The notes under the pieces were generated by a model. It was not told where the DNA came from, did not search any database, and saw only the letters and a program-made list of their open reading frames with translations. Source: Parapedobacter composti (GTDB lineage Bacteria; Bacteroidota; Bacteroidia; Sphingobacteriales; Sphingobacteriaceae). From it: a stretch of DNA of 64,000 nucleotides. Position numbers and translations under genes: made by a program. The stretch lies in NCBI RefSeq assembly GCF_900112315.1, contig NZ_FOLL01000013.1, positions 62,001-126,000 of the forward strand. Reading direction: 5' to 3'. Positions 17,526-26,591 of the stretch are shown in pieces (position 1 is the first letter of the stretch; every line of letters starts with the position of its first letter).

Positions 17526-20336
17526 TTAAAGCGACAATTTAATCCCCATCACAAACGTTTTGGGCAGCGGCGAAGCGCCAAAATCTATTCCCCGCATCAA
17601 CGGATCGCTGAAGGAGACCACTTCCGGATCCATTCCGCTGTAGTTGGAAACCGTCAGCAGATTTTCACCGGTAACAAACAGTTTCATTCCTCTCAAGAAA
17701 CGCAGGTGCGAACGCGTATTGATATCATAGCTTACCGTTACGTACTTCAATCGCATATATCCGCCATCTTCTACCCATAGGTCAGACGCAGCGCCGTTTG
17801 CCGAAGGATCACCGTACGCAGCCCGGCTTAGCCCATTGCCTTGCTCGGTAGCCGATTTCCACCTACCGGCCACGTTTGGAGATTGGTTTGAATAATCGCT
17901 CATCATATGCATACGCTGCCTGAAACTGTTATAGATGTCCTGCCCGTATGCATAAGAAAACTGCGCGCTTACGGAGAGCCGCTGCCATCCCACAGTGGTG
18001 CCGAACCCGCCGAACACCTTGGGAAGGGCCGAACCGATGACCTGTTTATCCAGTTCATTGATTTTGGAGTCGCCGTTCAGGTCGTCCATGATGTAATCAC
18101 CGGGTCTATAGTTGGTGCCATCAGCTTTTTGCAGGTAAACATCTTCCGCAGTGCCGAACACCCCCAATACACGGTATCCATAGAAACTCGCCATGGGCTG
18201 TCCGGGTAAAGCAACCCCGCCTACACTTCCCAGTGTTTTGATAATATTGCCGTTGCCCAGTGATTCCACCCGGGTATTCAACGTTGACAGGTTGCCGAAC
18301 ACCGACCAAGTAAGCCGATCGGCATCGGACAGGATATTCACATTCAGCGCCAGTTCAAGACCATGGGAATACAGGACACCGCGGTTCTCGAACTGAGGCC
18401 CCAACCCAATCTCTATCGGAACGGCTTTGGACGTGATGAGGTCATGCGTACGCTTGAAATAGTATCCCGCATCCAAGGTGGCCCGGCTGCGGAACAAGTC
18501 TACAACGAGCCCCCCATCTACAGTATTGGTGATTTCAGGCCCGATACCGGGATTGGCGACATTGCCAAGGTAAGTACCGCCATAGCCGAAGTAACCAACG
18601 GGGTAATAGAGGTTATAATGATAGAACCCCCGGACATCATGATTGCCGCTAAGCCCCCAAGATGCACGCAACCGCGCTTGATGGGGAGTGTTCCGTTGCA
18701 ACAGATCCACAGCAGCACTTACTCCCGGATATACGTTCCACCGTCCGCGCGGCCCAAAGTTGGATGAACCTTCCAAGCTCACACTGGCGGAAAGGGTGGC
18801 TCTTTCCAAAATCCGGACGTCACCGTTTAGGTAAAACCGCATCAGGTTCGACTGGAACTTTGTGTTGGAGGCACTGTCCACCACGCCCTGCTCCAGCGTT
18901 TCGTAGTCATCCGTACCGGCATTGACCTTCCGGGCATAAACAGCTTTTTCCTCAAATAGCTCCACCCAAGCACCTGCACGGCCGGTATAGCGCGCCCAAT
19001 CGCCCAGCGTACCGTTCCGATCCAGATGCGTATTCCACAGCAACGTAAACTCGCTGGACGACCGTTGCACATTCTGGCGGATGCGGTGCCTATCGTTTAC
19101 GATACCCAGCGATGGCCGGTATTGCTTTTCTTTCAGGTTAAAATAGTTCACCGCCATGACCGACGTTAATGACGTGCGCTCACCTGCCTCCCATGTTGCA
19201 CTGATGGAACCGTCTACCCGGTTCTCCTCATTATCATTAGCCATGTTGTTTGCAAGCGCCCAGGGGTTACTTTTTCCAAGTACATCCACATCAGCGAGCA
19301 GGTTGGTCAACTGTTGCTCATCATTGTAAGCGTAGCGCCCCATAAACGGGGCTTTCGTGGCAGCAACGTAAATGGGATGCACATCCCAGTTACTTCCCTG
19401 TTCGAGATAACCCGCCATACTGTTCGCATACGAAAGGTTATTGGTAATTTTGAACTTCTGCGAGAGCTGGTAATCCAGGTTGAAGCGCATGCTGATGCGC
19501 TGCATATCAGTACCCACCAATGTCCCTTGCTTATCCGTATACCCAAGGCTGAACAGATAGTTTGCGTCGGCGTCGCCGCCTTTCAGTTTCAGGTGATAAT
19601 CATTGAACGAAGCCGTTCTGGTAATCATGTCTACCCAGTCTGTATGATAGGCGTATTGCGGCAATGCTGCATCGAATAAGGGGTTGGCAGCCAACTCGGT
19701 CTCAGGGACACCATTCTCGCGCATATAGTCCCAAAGGTAGCGTTTGAAGCCGTCTGCGCCCATGCGGTCTATGCGATATCCCGCACGGGACACCCCGTAA
19801 TTGGCGATGAAATCGATCTGTGTGCCGCCGAACTCCCCGCGTTCGGTAACCACGTAAACTGCGCCGTTGGCTCCTCTTCCCCCAATTGCAGCCAGCTCTT
19901 CCCCTCCAGCGGCCACGTGGATGGCAGCGATGTCATGCGGGTTGACAAAACCAAAGCGGGTGGGTTCAAACGTGGAAAGGAACGAAGGCAACGCCCGGTT
20001 ATACCGTACAGGCACGCCATCTACGAATATCTGCGGTGTAGCATTCAGATTGATGCTGTGTATACCCCTAATCATCAGCTGAGGCGCCGAACCGACCACC
20101 CCCGACTCCGTGACATGAACCCTTGCGTTGCCCGGAAGCAATTCCGCAAAAGAAACCGCATCGCTCTGAACGGGCATACGCACCTGCGTGGCAGCAGCCA
20201 TTGCGCTATCCCGGAGCACAGCCGCATCCCCGGTATCCACAATCTGTCCTGAAGCCGGATGCGCGGCATGGCCCAACACCGCCAATGCAACCAAACCGCT
20301 ATATAAATATTTCATTGAGATATCCATTTCATGCAT
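17526..20336 (-). CDS. SusC/RagA-family TonB-dependent transporter, short form without N-terminal extension domain
   Basis: 936 residues, shorter than its paralogues here (1076 and 1000). After the signal peptide (MKYLYSGLVALAVLGHAAHP) the carboxypeptidase-regulatory-like domain usual in SusC is absent, and the plug starts almost at once (LMIRGIHSINLNATPQIFVDGVPV, GGRGANGAVYVVT). The rest is the 22-strand barrel, ending in a typical aromatic-rich strand (FVMGIKLSL). ATG 20336 is reported. The in-frame ATG at 20315 gives a tighter signal peptide and may be the true start. The gene begins 5 nt after the FAS1 gene stop and is followed by susD. Likely imports sialosides or sialic acid. Confidence 0.92.
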   Translation of the reverse strand: MHEMDISMKYLYSGLVALAVLGHAAHPASGQIVDTGDAAVLRDSAMAAATQVRMPVQSDAVSFAELLPGNARVHVTESGVVGSAPQLMIRGIHSINLNATPQIFVDGVPVRYNRALPSFLSTFEPTRFGFVNPHDIAAIHVAAGGEELAAIGGRGANGAVYVVTERGEFGGTQIDFIANYGVSRAGYRIDRMGADGFKRYLWDYMRENGVPETELAANPLFDAALPQYAYHTDWVDMITRTASFNDYHLKLKGGDADANYLFSLGYTDKQGTLVGTDMQRISMRFNLDYQLSQKFKITNNLSYANSMAGYLEQGSNWDVHPIYVAATKAPFMGRYAYNDEQQLTNLLADVDVLGKSNPWALANNMANDNEENRVDGSISATWEAGERTSLTSVMAVNYFNLKEKQYRPSLGIVNDRHRIRQNVQRSSSEFTLLWNTHLDRNGTLGDWARYTGRAGAWVELFEEKAVYARKVNAGTDDYETLEQGVVDSASNTKFQSNLMRFYLNGDVRILERATLSASVSLEGSSNFGPRGRWNVYPGVSAAVDLLQRNTPHQARLRASWGLSGNHDVRGFYHYNLYYPVGYFGYGGTYLGNVANPGIGPEITNTVDGGLVVDLFRSRATLDAGYYFKRTHDLITSKAVPIEIGLGPQFENRGVLYSHGLELALNVNILSDADRLTWSVFGNLSTLNTRVESLGNGNIIKTLGSVGGVALPGQPMASFYGYRVLGVFGTAEDVYLQKADGTNYRPGDYIMDDLNGDSKINELDKQVIGSALPKVFGGFGTTVGWQRLSVSAQFSYAYGQDIYNSFRQRMHMMSDYSNQSPNVAGRWKSATEQGNGLSRAAYGDPSANGAASDLWVEDGGYMRLKYVTVSYDINTRSHLRFLRGMKLFVTGENLLTVSNYSGMDPEVVSFSDPLMRGIDFGASPLPKTFVMGIKLSL

Positions 20337-20341
20337 TCATT

Positions 20342-21775
20342 TTAGTTTATCGGAATCAGCTCCAAGATGTCCATCAGTAAATCACAGCAGTAGCTGGGGT
20401 TCGGATTGGAGCCAAACCCGGTAAAGGCAAAATACAAGGTCACATCACCCCGCTCCTCTACGTTAATATCGCCGCAGTAATTATACACGAGGTAATCCCA
20501 CTCCTCAAAAGTCCCATCCTGCCTGCTCATGACAATATCTTCCTTCACAATCTCGTCGTTGTAGATAGTGAGATACCTTCCCCGCGCTGCACCGGCGCGG
20601 TGCATGATGCGAATCCGGTAGTTCCCTGTAGGTACATCGGGCACCGTCATCCAGAAGTAGTCGCCCACCTGGGTGGCGTCGAACTGGGTGATCCGGAATT
20701 CCTGGTTCTGGTGATAACTGCGGGTGCCGGTATTGAGGAGGATACGTGCAGGAGGCTGGGTAAATACATTCTGCGCACCGTAAGGACTTCCCGGGGGATA
20801 CAGATTAAGGCGGATGGTGGTAGGCCGGGCCTCCACGATTTCCAGCAGCGTGTCCAGTGTATGATAAATGCCGTTGCTGCAAACTTTATCAATACCGAAA
20901 TCCCGCGACTGGTTGAAGCGATAGTCGAAATTCACGTAGTATTGTCCAAACTCATCGACCTGGAAACTCAGCGCCTCGTCCGGATACAGCGAGTAAAACC
21001 GCTGCGCCGTCAACAGGTTCAGAAAATAGCCCGAATCGGGAATGATGTGATACTTGAGCCAATCCTCAGTGTTTTCAATCGCGTCTATCGAAAAACCGCT
21101 GCGCTGCAACGCATCGTCACTTTCAATCAATAACGTCACCGTACTATCTTTGAGGTAATCGTCATATCCGTGCGCCTCCATCAGCCCCAGCATGATGCTG
21201 TATTTCCCCGACGCTTTCAGGGCATCATAAATACTCTTCGTCGGCGGCAACAGCACATCGTCCACGATATTCACATAGCCGTTCGTCAGTTCGATGTTAT
21301 ACTCCTTGATCGTTGCCCTGTTGTTCAGCCGGATAGCCGCGTAAGATTCGCTGATATCAGCCAAGATATACTTTTCACGGTAAACCGTGGGATAAGGTAA
21401 CGGCCCATGGGCAAACTCGTTCGTGTTAACCTTACGGTCCAATAGATGATACCGGAAATAGTCGAGCCAGAATTCAGGAGTTGCATCAGCGATGGATCGA
21501 ATAGCCTGCCCCTCTTCGCTCAACTCCGTAAACAGCCGCTGGAAGGCCTCATTGCTGGGGACGAACACCGTGTAAGCTCCCGCCGTTTTCAACAGATTAC
21601 GCTGCCCCACGGCGTCAACCAGTTGCCGGAAAACACTCAAGTCTTCGCGACTATCTATGTAGTCCATAATCTGCAACTGATCCGTGCTGTCGTATCGCGC
21701 GCCGGACAGTTCCTTTTCGCAACCCTGCATGCCTACCAAAAGGCATAATGCCGATAATATATATAAGCGTATCAT
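20342..21775 (-). CDS. FAS1 (fasciclin) domain lipoprotein, second copy
   Basis: 477 residues with lipobox GMQGC near residue 19. Two FAS1-like domains can be traced: the first (about 35-190) contains LLKTAGAYTVFVPSNEAF and GYVNIVDDVLLPP, the second (about 185-315) is weaker (YSIMLGLMEAHGYDDYL, CSNGIYHTLDTLL). A C-terminal beta-rich region (about 320-477) follows. FAS1 domains mediate adhesion or ligand binding in other organisms. In Bacteroidota many unstudied FAS1 lipoproteins sit beside SusCD. Here it lies between one SusD (12 nt upstream) and the next SusC (5 nt downstream), pointing to an accessory surface role in uptake. Confidence 0.85.
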   Translation of the reverse strand: MIRLYILSALCLLVGMQGCEKELSGARYDSTDQLQIMDYIDSREDLSVFRQLVDAVGQRNLLKTAGAYTVFVPSNEAFQRLFTELSEEGQAIRSIADATPEFWLDYFRYHLLDRKVNTNEFAHGPLPYPTVYREKYILADISESYAAIRLNNRATIKEYNIELTNGYVNIVDDVLLPPTKSIYDALKASGKYSIMLGLMEAHGYDDYLKDSTVTLLIESDDALQRSGFSIDAIENTEDWLKYHIIPDSGYFLNLLTAQRFYSLYPDEALSFQVDEFGQYYVNFDYRFNQSRDFGIDKVCSNGIYHTLDTLLEIVEARPTTIRLNLYPPGSPYGAQNVFTQPPARILLNTGTRSYHQNQEFRITQFDATQVGDYFWMTVPDVPTGNYRIRIMHRAGAARGRYLTIYNDEIVKEDIVMSRQDGTFEEWDYLVYNYCGDINVEERGDVTLYFAFTGFGSNPNPSYCCDLLMDILELIPIN

Positions 21776-21787
21776 GGTTAAATGCTT

Positions 21788-23329
21788 TTATTTGTTTCTA
21801 TAAAACGGCTTCTGGTCCAATTGTGGATTGTTCTCTACCTCCGTGAGGTGATACGGGAGGAACCAGCTTTCCTTGTCCAGCAGCCTGGCGCGAATAACCT
21901 GGTATGACCTTCCCATCGAGTTATTCGTGGCTGACTTTTCCAGCAGCACCCCTTCGTACCCCGGTCGGCGGCCGATGCGCACCGCAGCGAACCATTCTTT
22001 ACCCTCAAAACCGAGTTCAAACTCCCGCTCCATCAGCAACCTTGCCATAAACTCGGTTCCTTCGCCGCTCTCACCCGGCAATAACGGAGGAATGTTGCAA
22101 CGTTCGCGAACGATGTTAATGAGTTGCTCGGCCTCGGGATACCGGTTAAGCATGGCATAGGCTTCAGCTTTCATAAATAGCACTTCCCTATACCGGTAGA
22201 AGATGTAATTCGCCGTACGGGCATTACCCGGCCGGTAGGACACCTGGTAAGGAGCTGTCCCGATAAACTTATAAATTTCTGCTGCGGCTCCGTAACCGTT
22301 GCTGATACCGCTGGCACCCAGCATGGCAAACGACCTAAGCCGGATGGTATCGGAGGTCACATATCCCGGCAATACCGGAGGGTACAATATCTCCTGGGCA
22401 TTGACAGAAAGATTGGCCGAATTGGCAAGGTAACGCTCCCCGTTGGTATCGCCCCTGGAAGCATATGCAAACCAGTTGTACAATGGCGATACCGGCCCCA
22501 GCTGGCTATACTGATATTCAAAAATACTTTCGTTGGAATTACCCGGATTGAAGATCGTATACCACGCCAGGGGCCCCACCAGCGAACCGGCATATTGCGC
22601 CTCCAACTGCTCACACAGGGTTATGCAGCCCGCATAATCATTACGCCAGAGCTTCACGTCGGCCCATAATGCCCGTACCGCATTCTTGGTTATCCGGCCA
22701 AACCTGTTACTCACATTATCAAAGCCCTCCGGAGCGTCATCCAGTGCCCGCTGAAGATCGCTTTCAATGAAATCGAGCACAGCTTCTTCCGAAGACGGCG
22801 AAGTATCGAATTTCTGATTATCAGATTCATAAGGCTCATTAATGATAGGCACCTCTTTGAATGCCCGCACGAGGTAAAAGTAGTTCAACGCCCGCAATGC
22901 ATGGGCCTCCCCCATCATCGACCGGAGCTCGGCCGGGCTGAATGTATTATCGCGATCCAAAGCCGAAGGCGCGTTCTTGATGAACGAATTGATCCAGGTA
23001 ATCGAGCGGTATACCGAAGCCCAGGAAAGCAATCCGTTGGTTGGATAGATATCATGCGACATGAACTGTCCGTATGAATTGTTGAATGCGTCGCCGGTTC
23101 CCGGCGCATACGCGCTCGAACGGACGTCACCCCAAACATGATAGCTGTTCAGGTTACTGTGCAGGGACGTGTATAATCCGATGAGGGAAGAATACACCTG
23201 ATCCCGGTTCTGCCAGAATTCATCGTGCACCAGGTTGTCAGGCACATCAACGTCCAGGATACTGTCGCATGAGGTGATTAGCACCATGCACAGCCCGAGG
23301 ATACCGTATTTTATTTTCGCTGTCATCAT
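21788..23329 (-). CDS. SusD/RagB-family glycan-binding lipoprotein
   Basis: 513 residues with lipobox LITSC near residue 20, followed by DSILDVDVPDNLVHDEFWQN. The TPR-like helical core includes ALRALNYFYLVRAFKEVPI, and the C-terminal SusD signature region includes EREFELGFEGKEWFAAVRIGR. It follows the larger SusC by 15 nt and precedes the second FAS1 gene by 12 nt. With that SusC it should form a surface glycan import complex. Low similarity to the other SusD of this unit suggests that the two complexes take different parts of the glycan or different glycans. Confidence 0.93.
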   Translation of the reverse strand: MMTAKIKYGILGLCMVLITSCDSILDVDVPDNLVHDEFWQNRDQVYSSLIGLYTSLHSNLNSYHVWGDVRSSAYAPGTGDAFNNSYGQFMSHDIYPTNGLLSWASVYRSITWINSFIKNAPSALDRDNTFSPAELRSMMGEAHALRALNYFYLVRAFKEVPIINEPYESDNQKFDTSPSSEEAVLDFIESDLQRALDDAPEGFDNVSNRFGRITKNAVRALWADVKLWRNDYAGCITLCEQLEAQYAGSLVGPLAWYTIFNPGNSNESIFEYQYSQLGPVSPLYNWFAYASRGDTNGERYLANSANLSVNAQEILYPPVLPGYVTSDTIRLRSFAMLGASGISNGYGAAAEIYKFIGTAPYQVSYRPGNARTANYIFYRYREVLFMKAEAYAMLNRYPEAEQLINIVRERCNIPPLLPGESGEGTEFMARLLMEREFELGFEGKEWFAAVRIGRRPGYEGVLLEKSATNNSMGRSYQVIRARLLDKESWFLPYHLTEVENNPQLDQKPFYRNK

Positions 23330-23344
23330 CTTCGTATTGTCTTG

Positions 23345-26300
23345 TTAGAATGTAGCCCTCAATCCCAATGTATACTGCCTCGCCGGCGCTGTGGTGGCCC
23401 GGTCAACACCAAATAACAGCACGCTCCCAGTAATCGGCACCTCCGGATCCACACCGAGGTAATTCGTCCATGTATACAGGTTATATCCCGTCACGAACAC
23501 GCTCAGCTGACGTATTCCGAGCCCCAGGCGATCTGTAAATGTCCGGTCGGCATTGTAAGTCAACGACACCGTCTTCAGCCGCAGGTACGAAGCGTCTTCC
23601 ACCCAGCGCGACGAAGCCGCACGGTTCCAGGCATTGTCTGGCTGCGCCCTCGGAATATCGGTGATGTCGCCCTGCCGCCGCCAGCGGGCCAGTATCGACC
23701 GCGACTGGTTATGGGAAAAGGACATTTGTTCCATCTGTATCCGGGTACCGTTGATGACATCATTCCCGTATTGGTATTGGAAATTAGCGGTAAGCACCCA
23801 GTTCCGGTAGTTCAGTGTGTTGTTCCATCCGCCGAAAAATAAGGGGTTGGCATCGCCAATCTGCACACGGTCCAGCTCGTTGATGATGCCGTCGCCATTA
23901 ATATCCGCATAAATCATATCCCCCCCTTTGAACTGATGGCCCGTATTGGAACCAAACCGCATATACTTTGGCGTCACGCCATCGGCTTCGTAAATAATGC
24001 TGCCGTCCGGCGCACGGAGTATCGCATCGGCATCGGTGGCGTATACCCCCAGCGCTCGGTAAGCGTAAAAACCGCCGATGACATCGCCTGGATACAATCT
24101 CGAAGAAAAGCCGCCCACGGTGGCCGAAAACGCATCTTCGTTAAACTGGTCGGGCAAGCTCAGCAACCGGTTCTTGTTGGTCGCGATGTTGAAAAATGAC
24201 TTCCAGCGAACCCGTGTTTCGCTGCCTTTTAGAATGACCGCGGTTATCCCCAATTCCAGTCCCGAATTGCGCACCCGGCCAAAATTCGTATATTGGTTTT
24301 CGTATCCCAACGTGGAAGACAAACGTTCCTGCAACAGCAGGTCATTCGTTGTACGGGTATAGTAATCGAACTGGCCGGACAGGCGGTTGTCAAACAAACT
24401 CCAGTCTATACCGACGTTATACTCAGTGGTCCGCTCCTCCCGGATATTGTCATTGGCAAACTTTGAAGGATAGATGTACGTTTCGCCCATGTAACCGATA
24501 CCGGTGCTATAAGCAATATCATAAAGGTTCAACACATTCGGTAAATTGCCGGTGATGCCGAATGCGAAACGCGGCTTAATCGCGTTGACCCATTTCACGT
24601 CGGTTAGGAAAGATTCCCTCGCCATGTCCCACGCAGCGCCGATGGCGGGAAAAATGGAATAGGGGTTATCACTGCCGTAGCGTGAGTCGCCCTCGGTTTT
24701 CCCGGTTACGGTCAGGAAATACCGATCGTGCATGGCATAATGCCCCTGCAAAAACATTCCCAGGTACTTCCGTGTACCGAACTTGCCTCTGGCACCGGCT
24801 ATAATCGCCGAAGCATCAGCTGCCCTCAGCTGCGGCGAACTGCCATTGAAATACGTTACCTCCATGGAATTGTCCCGGTCAATATTCAGGTTGAACACGC
24901 CGGTGAAGGTAAGCCGGTGATTATCCTGCCGTAAAGCCGACCATATCAGGCGGTTGTTGTTGTTAATCATCAGTTGGTATCCTTCGGTTTGGTGCCCCGC
25001 ATTGTAAAGATCTTCGCCCGGCAAGGCATCTGTGGCATACCCCGGAAGGAAATACTCATCGGCCGATTCACGGAAGTCAGCCGAAAACTGCGAACGGAAC
25101 TCCAGGTTCTCCAGTATGGTGTAGTCGACCGACGTCGATGCCATAAACCGGTTGGCCCTACTCAAGTAAGTAGAATAATCGATGAGTGCCAAGGGATTAT
25201 AGCGGGAATGGCTCGACACACCGGCATTGCGATTCACAAAATAATTCAACCCGTTTTTGGAATAAATCGGAAAATAGGCCGGCGTTTCCCGCGAAAACAA
25301 TACCGGATTGATTTCCTGGTTGCCGTTCGTAACCGGATGCCGCTGCCCCCGCTTATCCGTCAGCGAGTTCGTATACGTCAGATCGGCCGAAACCCTCAGC
25401 TTGTCGGAAACCGTATAGTTCAAATTAAACCGGGTATTGAACCGGTCATACCCCGTTCCCTTAGTGGTACCGTATTGATTGGTATATCCCAGCCCCCAGT
25501 AGTAGTTAATCCGTTCGCCGCCACCGCTCAACGCCGTATTGTATTGCTGGTAAACACCCGTCCGTGTGATGGCATCCACCCAGTCCGTATTGTTATTGAA
25601 CATCCACGCGTCATCCCGTGTCAGATCGCCCCGTAGCTGGGGGTGTGCGGTCCCGTCGTCAGCCCCACCGGTCCACCGCTCAATATAATAGATGCGTTGC
25701 TCGTCGCCCGAGAGCATGGGGATGGTACGGGGCACTTCCGTCAGCGTAAACCGGGAGTTGAACGTCAGTTGCGGCCTCCCCCGCTTACCGCGTTTTGTCT
25801 TGATGACAATAACCCCATTAGCGCCACGGGAGCCGTACAGCGCCGTAGCGGACGCATCCTTCAGGATGTCAATAGATTCGATATCCGACGGATCGAGATC
25901 ACCTATCGGGCTGAATCCGAAATCCGAAATACTTTCCACTTGGTAATTGCTGCCAATGACTTCCGAACCGTCTACAATCCACAACGGATCGTTGATGCCC
26001 GAGATGCTGGAAATACCACGTATCCTGATGGATGCCGAAGCGCCCGGGTCGCCGCTGGCAGCCACCACCTGCAGTCCAGGCGCCATTCCCTGCAATAGCT
26101 GGTCGACCGATGCCACCGGCATATTCTCCACCCCCGTGAGGTCGACCGACGCGATGGAACTCGACAGCTCTCGCCTGTCAATGGTGAGAAAGCCCAAATC
26201 GGCCTTCTGTTGCTGCCGCTGTCCGGTAATTTCCACCACCTCCAATTGCTGCTGATCCGATACCAGAACCACTTCAAAAACCGGGTGCTGCCCGGATTGC

Positions 26301-26575
26301 AGCCGGAATTCCTGACTTTGGTAACCTACATTCGAAAACCGGATTTTGACGGCGTCCGGATGCCGGGAAAGCTCGAAAATCCCTTCTTTATTCGTCCGCC
26401 CCCCGCTTAATATCAGATTGTTGGCATTCACCAACGTCACCGACACATCCGAAAGCGGCACCCCCACTGCTTCCCCATAAACCCTGCCCCTGAGCACCTC
26501 CTGCGCGAAGGCACCGTTGAGCAAGCCTAAAAGCAGCATGACCGATACATTCAGTTTAATACATTTACGCTTCAT
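23345..26575 (-). CDS. SusC/RagA-family TonB-dependent transporter
   Basis: 1076 residues from the ATG at 26575 (MKRKCIKLNVSVMLLLGL), which begins a clean signal peptide and lies 16 nt after the FAS1 gene stop. The frame extends upstream without meaning. Order of domains: carboxypeptidase-regulatory-like beta-sandwich (about 25-105), plug (about 110-240, with ASIRIRGISSISGINDPLW and ALYGSRGANGVIVIKTKRG), then the long barrel ending in ARQYTLGLRATF. This is a full-length SusC, unlike the second copy at 17526. It is paired with the SusD that follows after 15 nt. Confidence 0.94.
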   Translation of the reverse strand: MKRKCIKLNVSVMLLLGLLNGAFAQEVLRGRVYGEAVGVPLSDVSVTLVNANNLILSGGRTNKEGIFELSRHPDAVKIRFSNVGYQSQEFRLQSGQHPVFEVVLVSDQQQLEVVEITGQRQQQKADLGFLTIDRRELSSSIASVDLTGVENMPVASVDQLLQGMAPGLQVVAASGDPGASASIRIRGISSISGINDPLWIVDGSEVIGSNYQVESISDFGFSPIGDLDPSDIESIDILKDASATALYGSRGANGVIVIKTKRGKRGRPQLTFNSRFTLTEVPRTIPMLSGDEQRIYYIERWTGGADDGTAHPQLRGDLTRDDAWMFNNNTDWVDAITRTGVYQQYNTALSGGGERINYYWGLGYTNQYGTTKGTGYDRFNTRFNLNYTVSDKLRVSADLTYTNSLTDKRGQRHPVTNGNQEINPVLFSRETPAYFPIYSKNGLNYFVNRNAGVSSHSRYNPLALIDYSTYLSRANRFMASTSVDYTILENLEFRSQFSADFRESADEYFLPGYATDALPGEDLYNAGHQTEGYQLMINNNNRLIWSALRQDNHRLTFTGVFNLNIDRDNSMEVTYFNGSSPQLRAADASAIIAGARGKFGTRKYLGMFLQGHYAMHDRYFLTVTGKTEGDSRYGSDNPYSIFPAIGAAWDMARESFLTDVKWVNAIKPRFAFGITGNLPNVLNLYDIAYSTGIGYMGETYIYPSKFANDNIREERTTEYNVGIDWSLFDNRLSGQFDYYTRTTNDLLLQERLSSTLGYENQYTNFGRVRNSGLELGITAVILKGSETRVRWKSFFNIATNKNRLLSLPDQFNEDAFSATVGGFSSRLYPGDVIGGFYAYRALGVYATDADAILRAPDGSIIYEADGVTPKYMRFGSNTGHQFKGGDMIYADINGDGIINELDRVQIGDANPLFFGGWNNTLNYRNWVLTANFQYQYGNDVINGTRIQMEQMSFSHNQSRSILARWRRQGDITDIPRAQPDNAWNRAASSRWVEDASYLRLKTVSLTYNADRTFTDRLGLGIRQLSVFVTGYNLYTWTNYLGVDPEVPITGSVLLFGVDRATTAPARQYTLGLRATF

Positions 26576-26591
26576 ATCGTGATCGAAAGGT

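Noticed and set aside
24974-25636. 220-residue plus-strand open frame opposite susC
   Set aside because: Antisense to the TonB-dependent receptor and without homology.
15992-26575. Recent tandem duplication of FAS1-SusC-SusD
   Set aside because: The paired proteins differ in length, domain content and sequence, so the repeat is of gene order, not of DNA.
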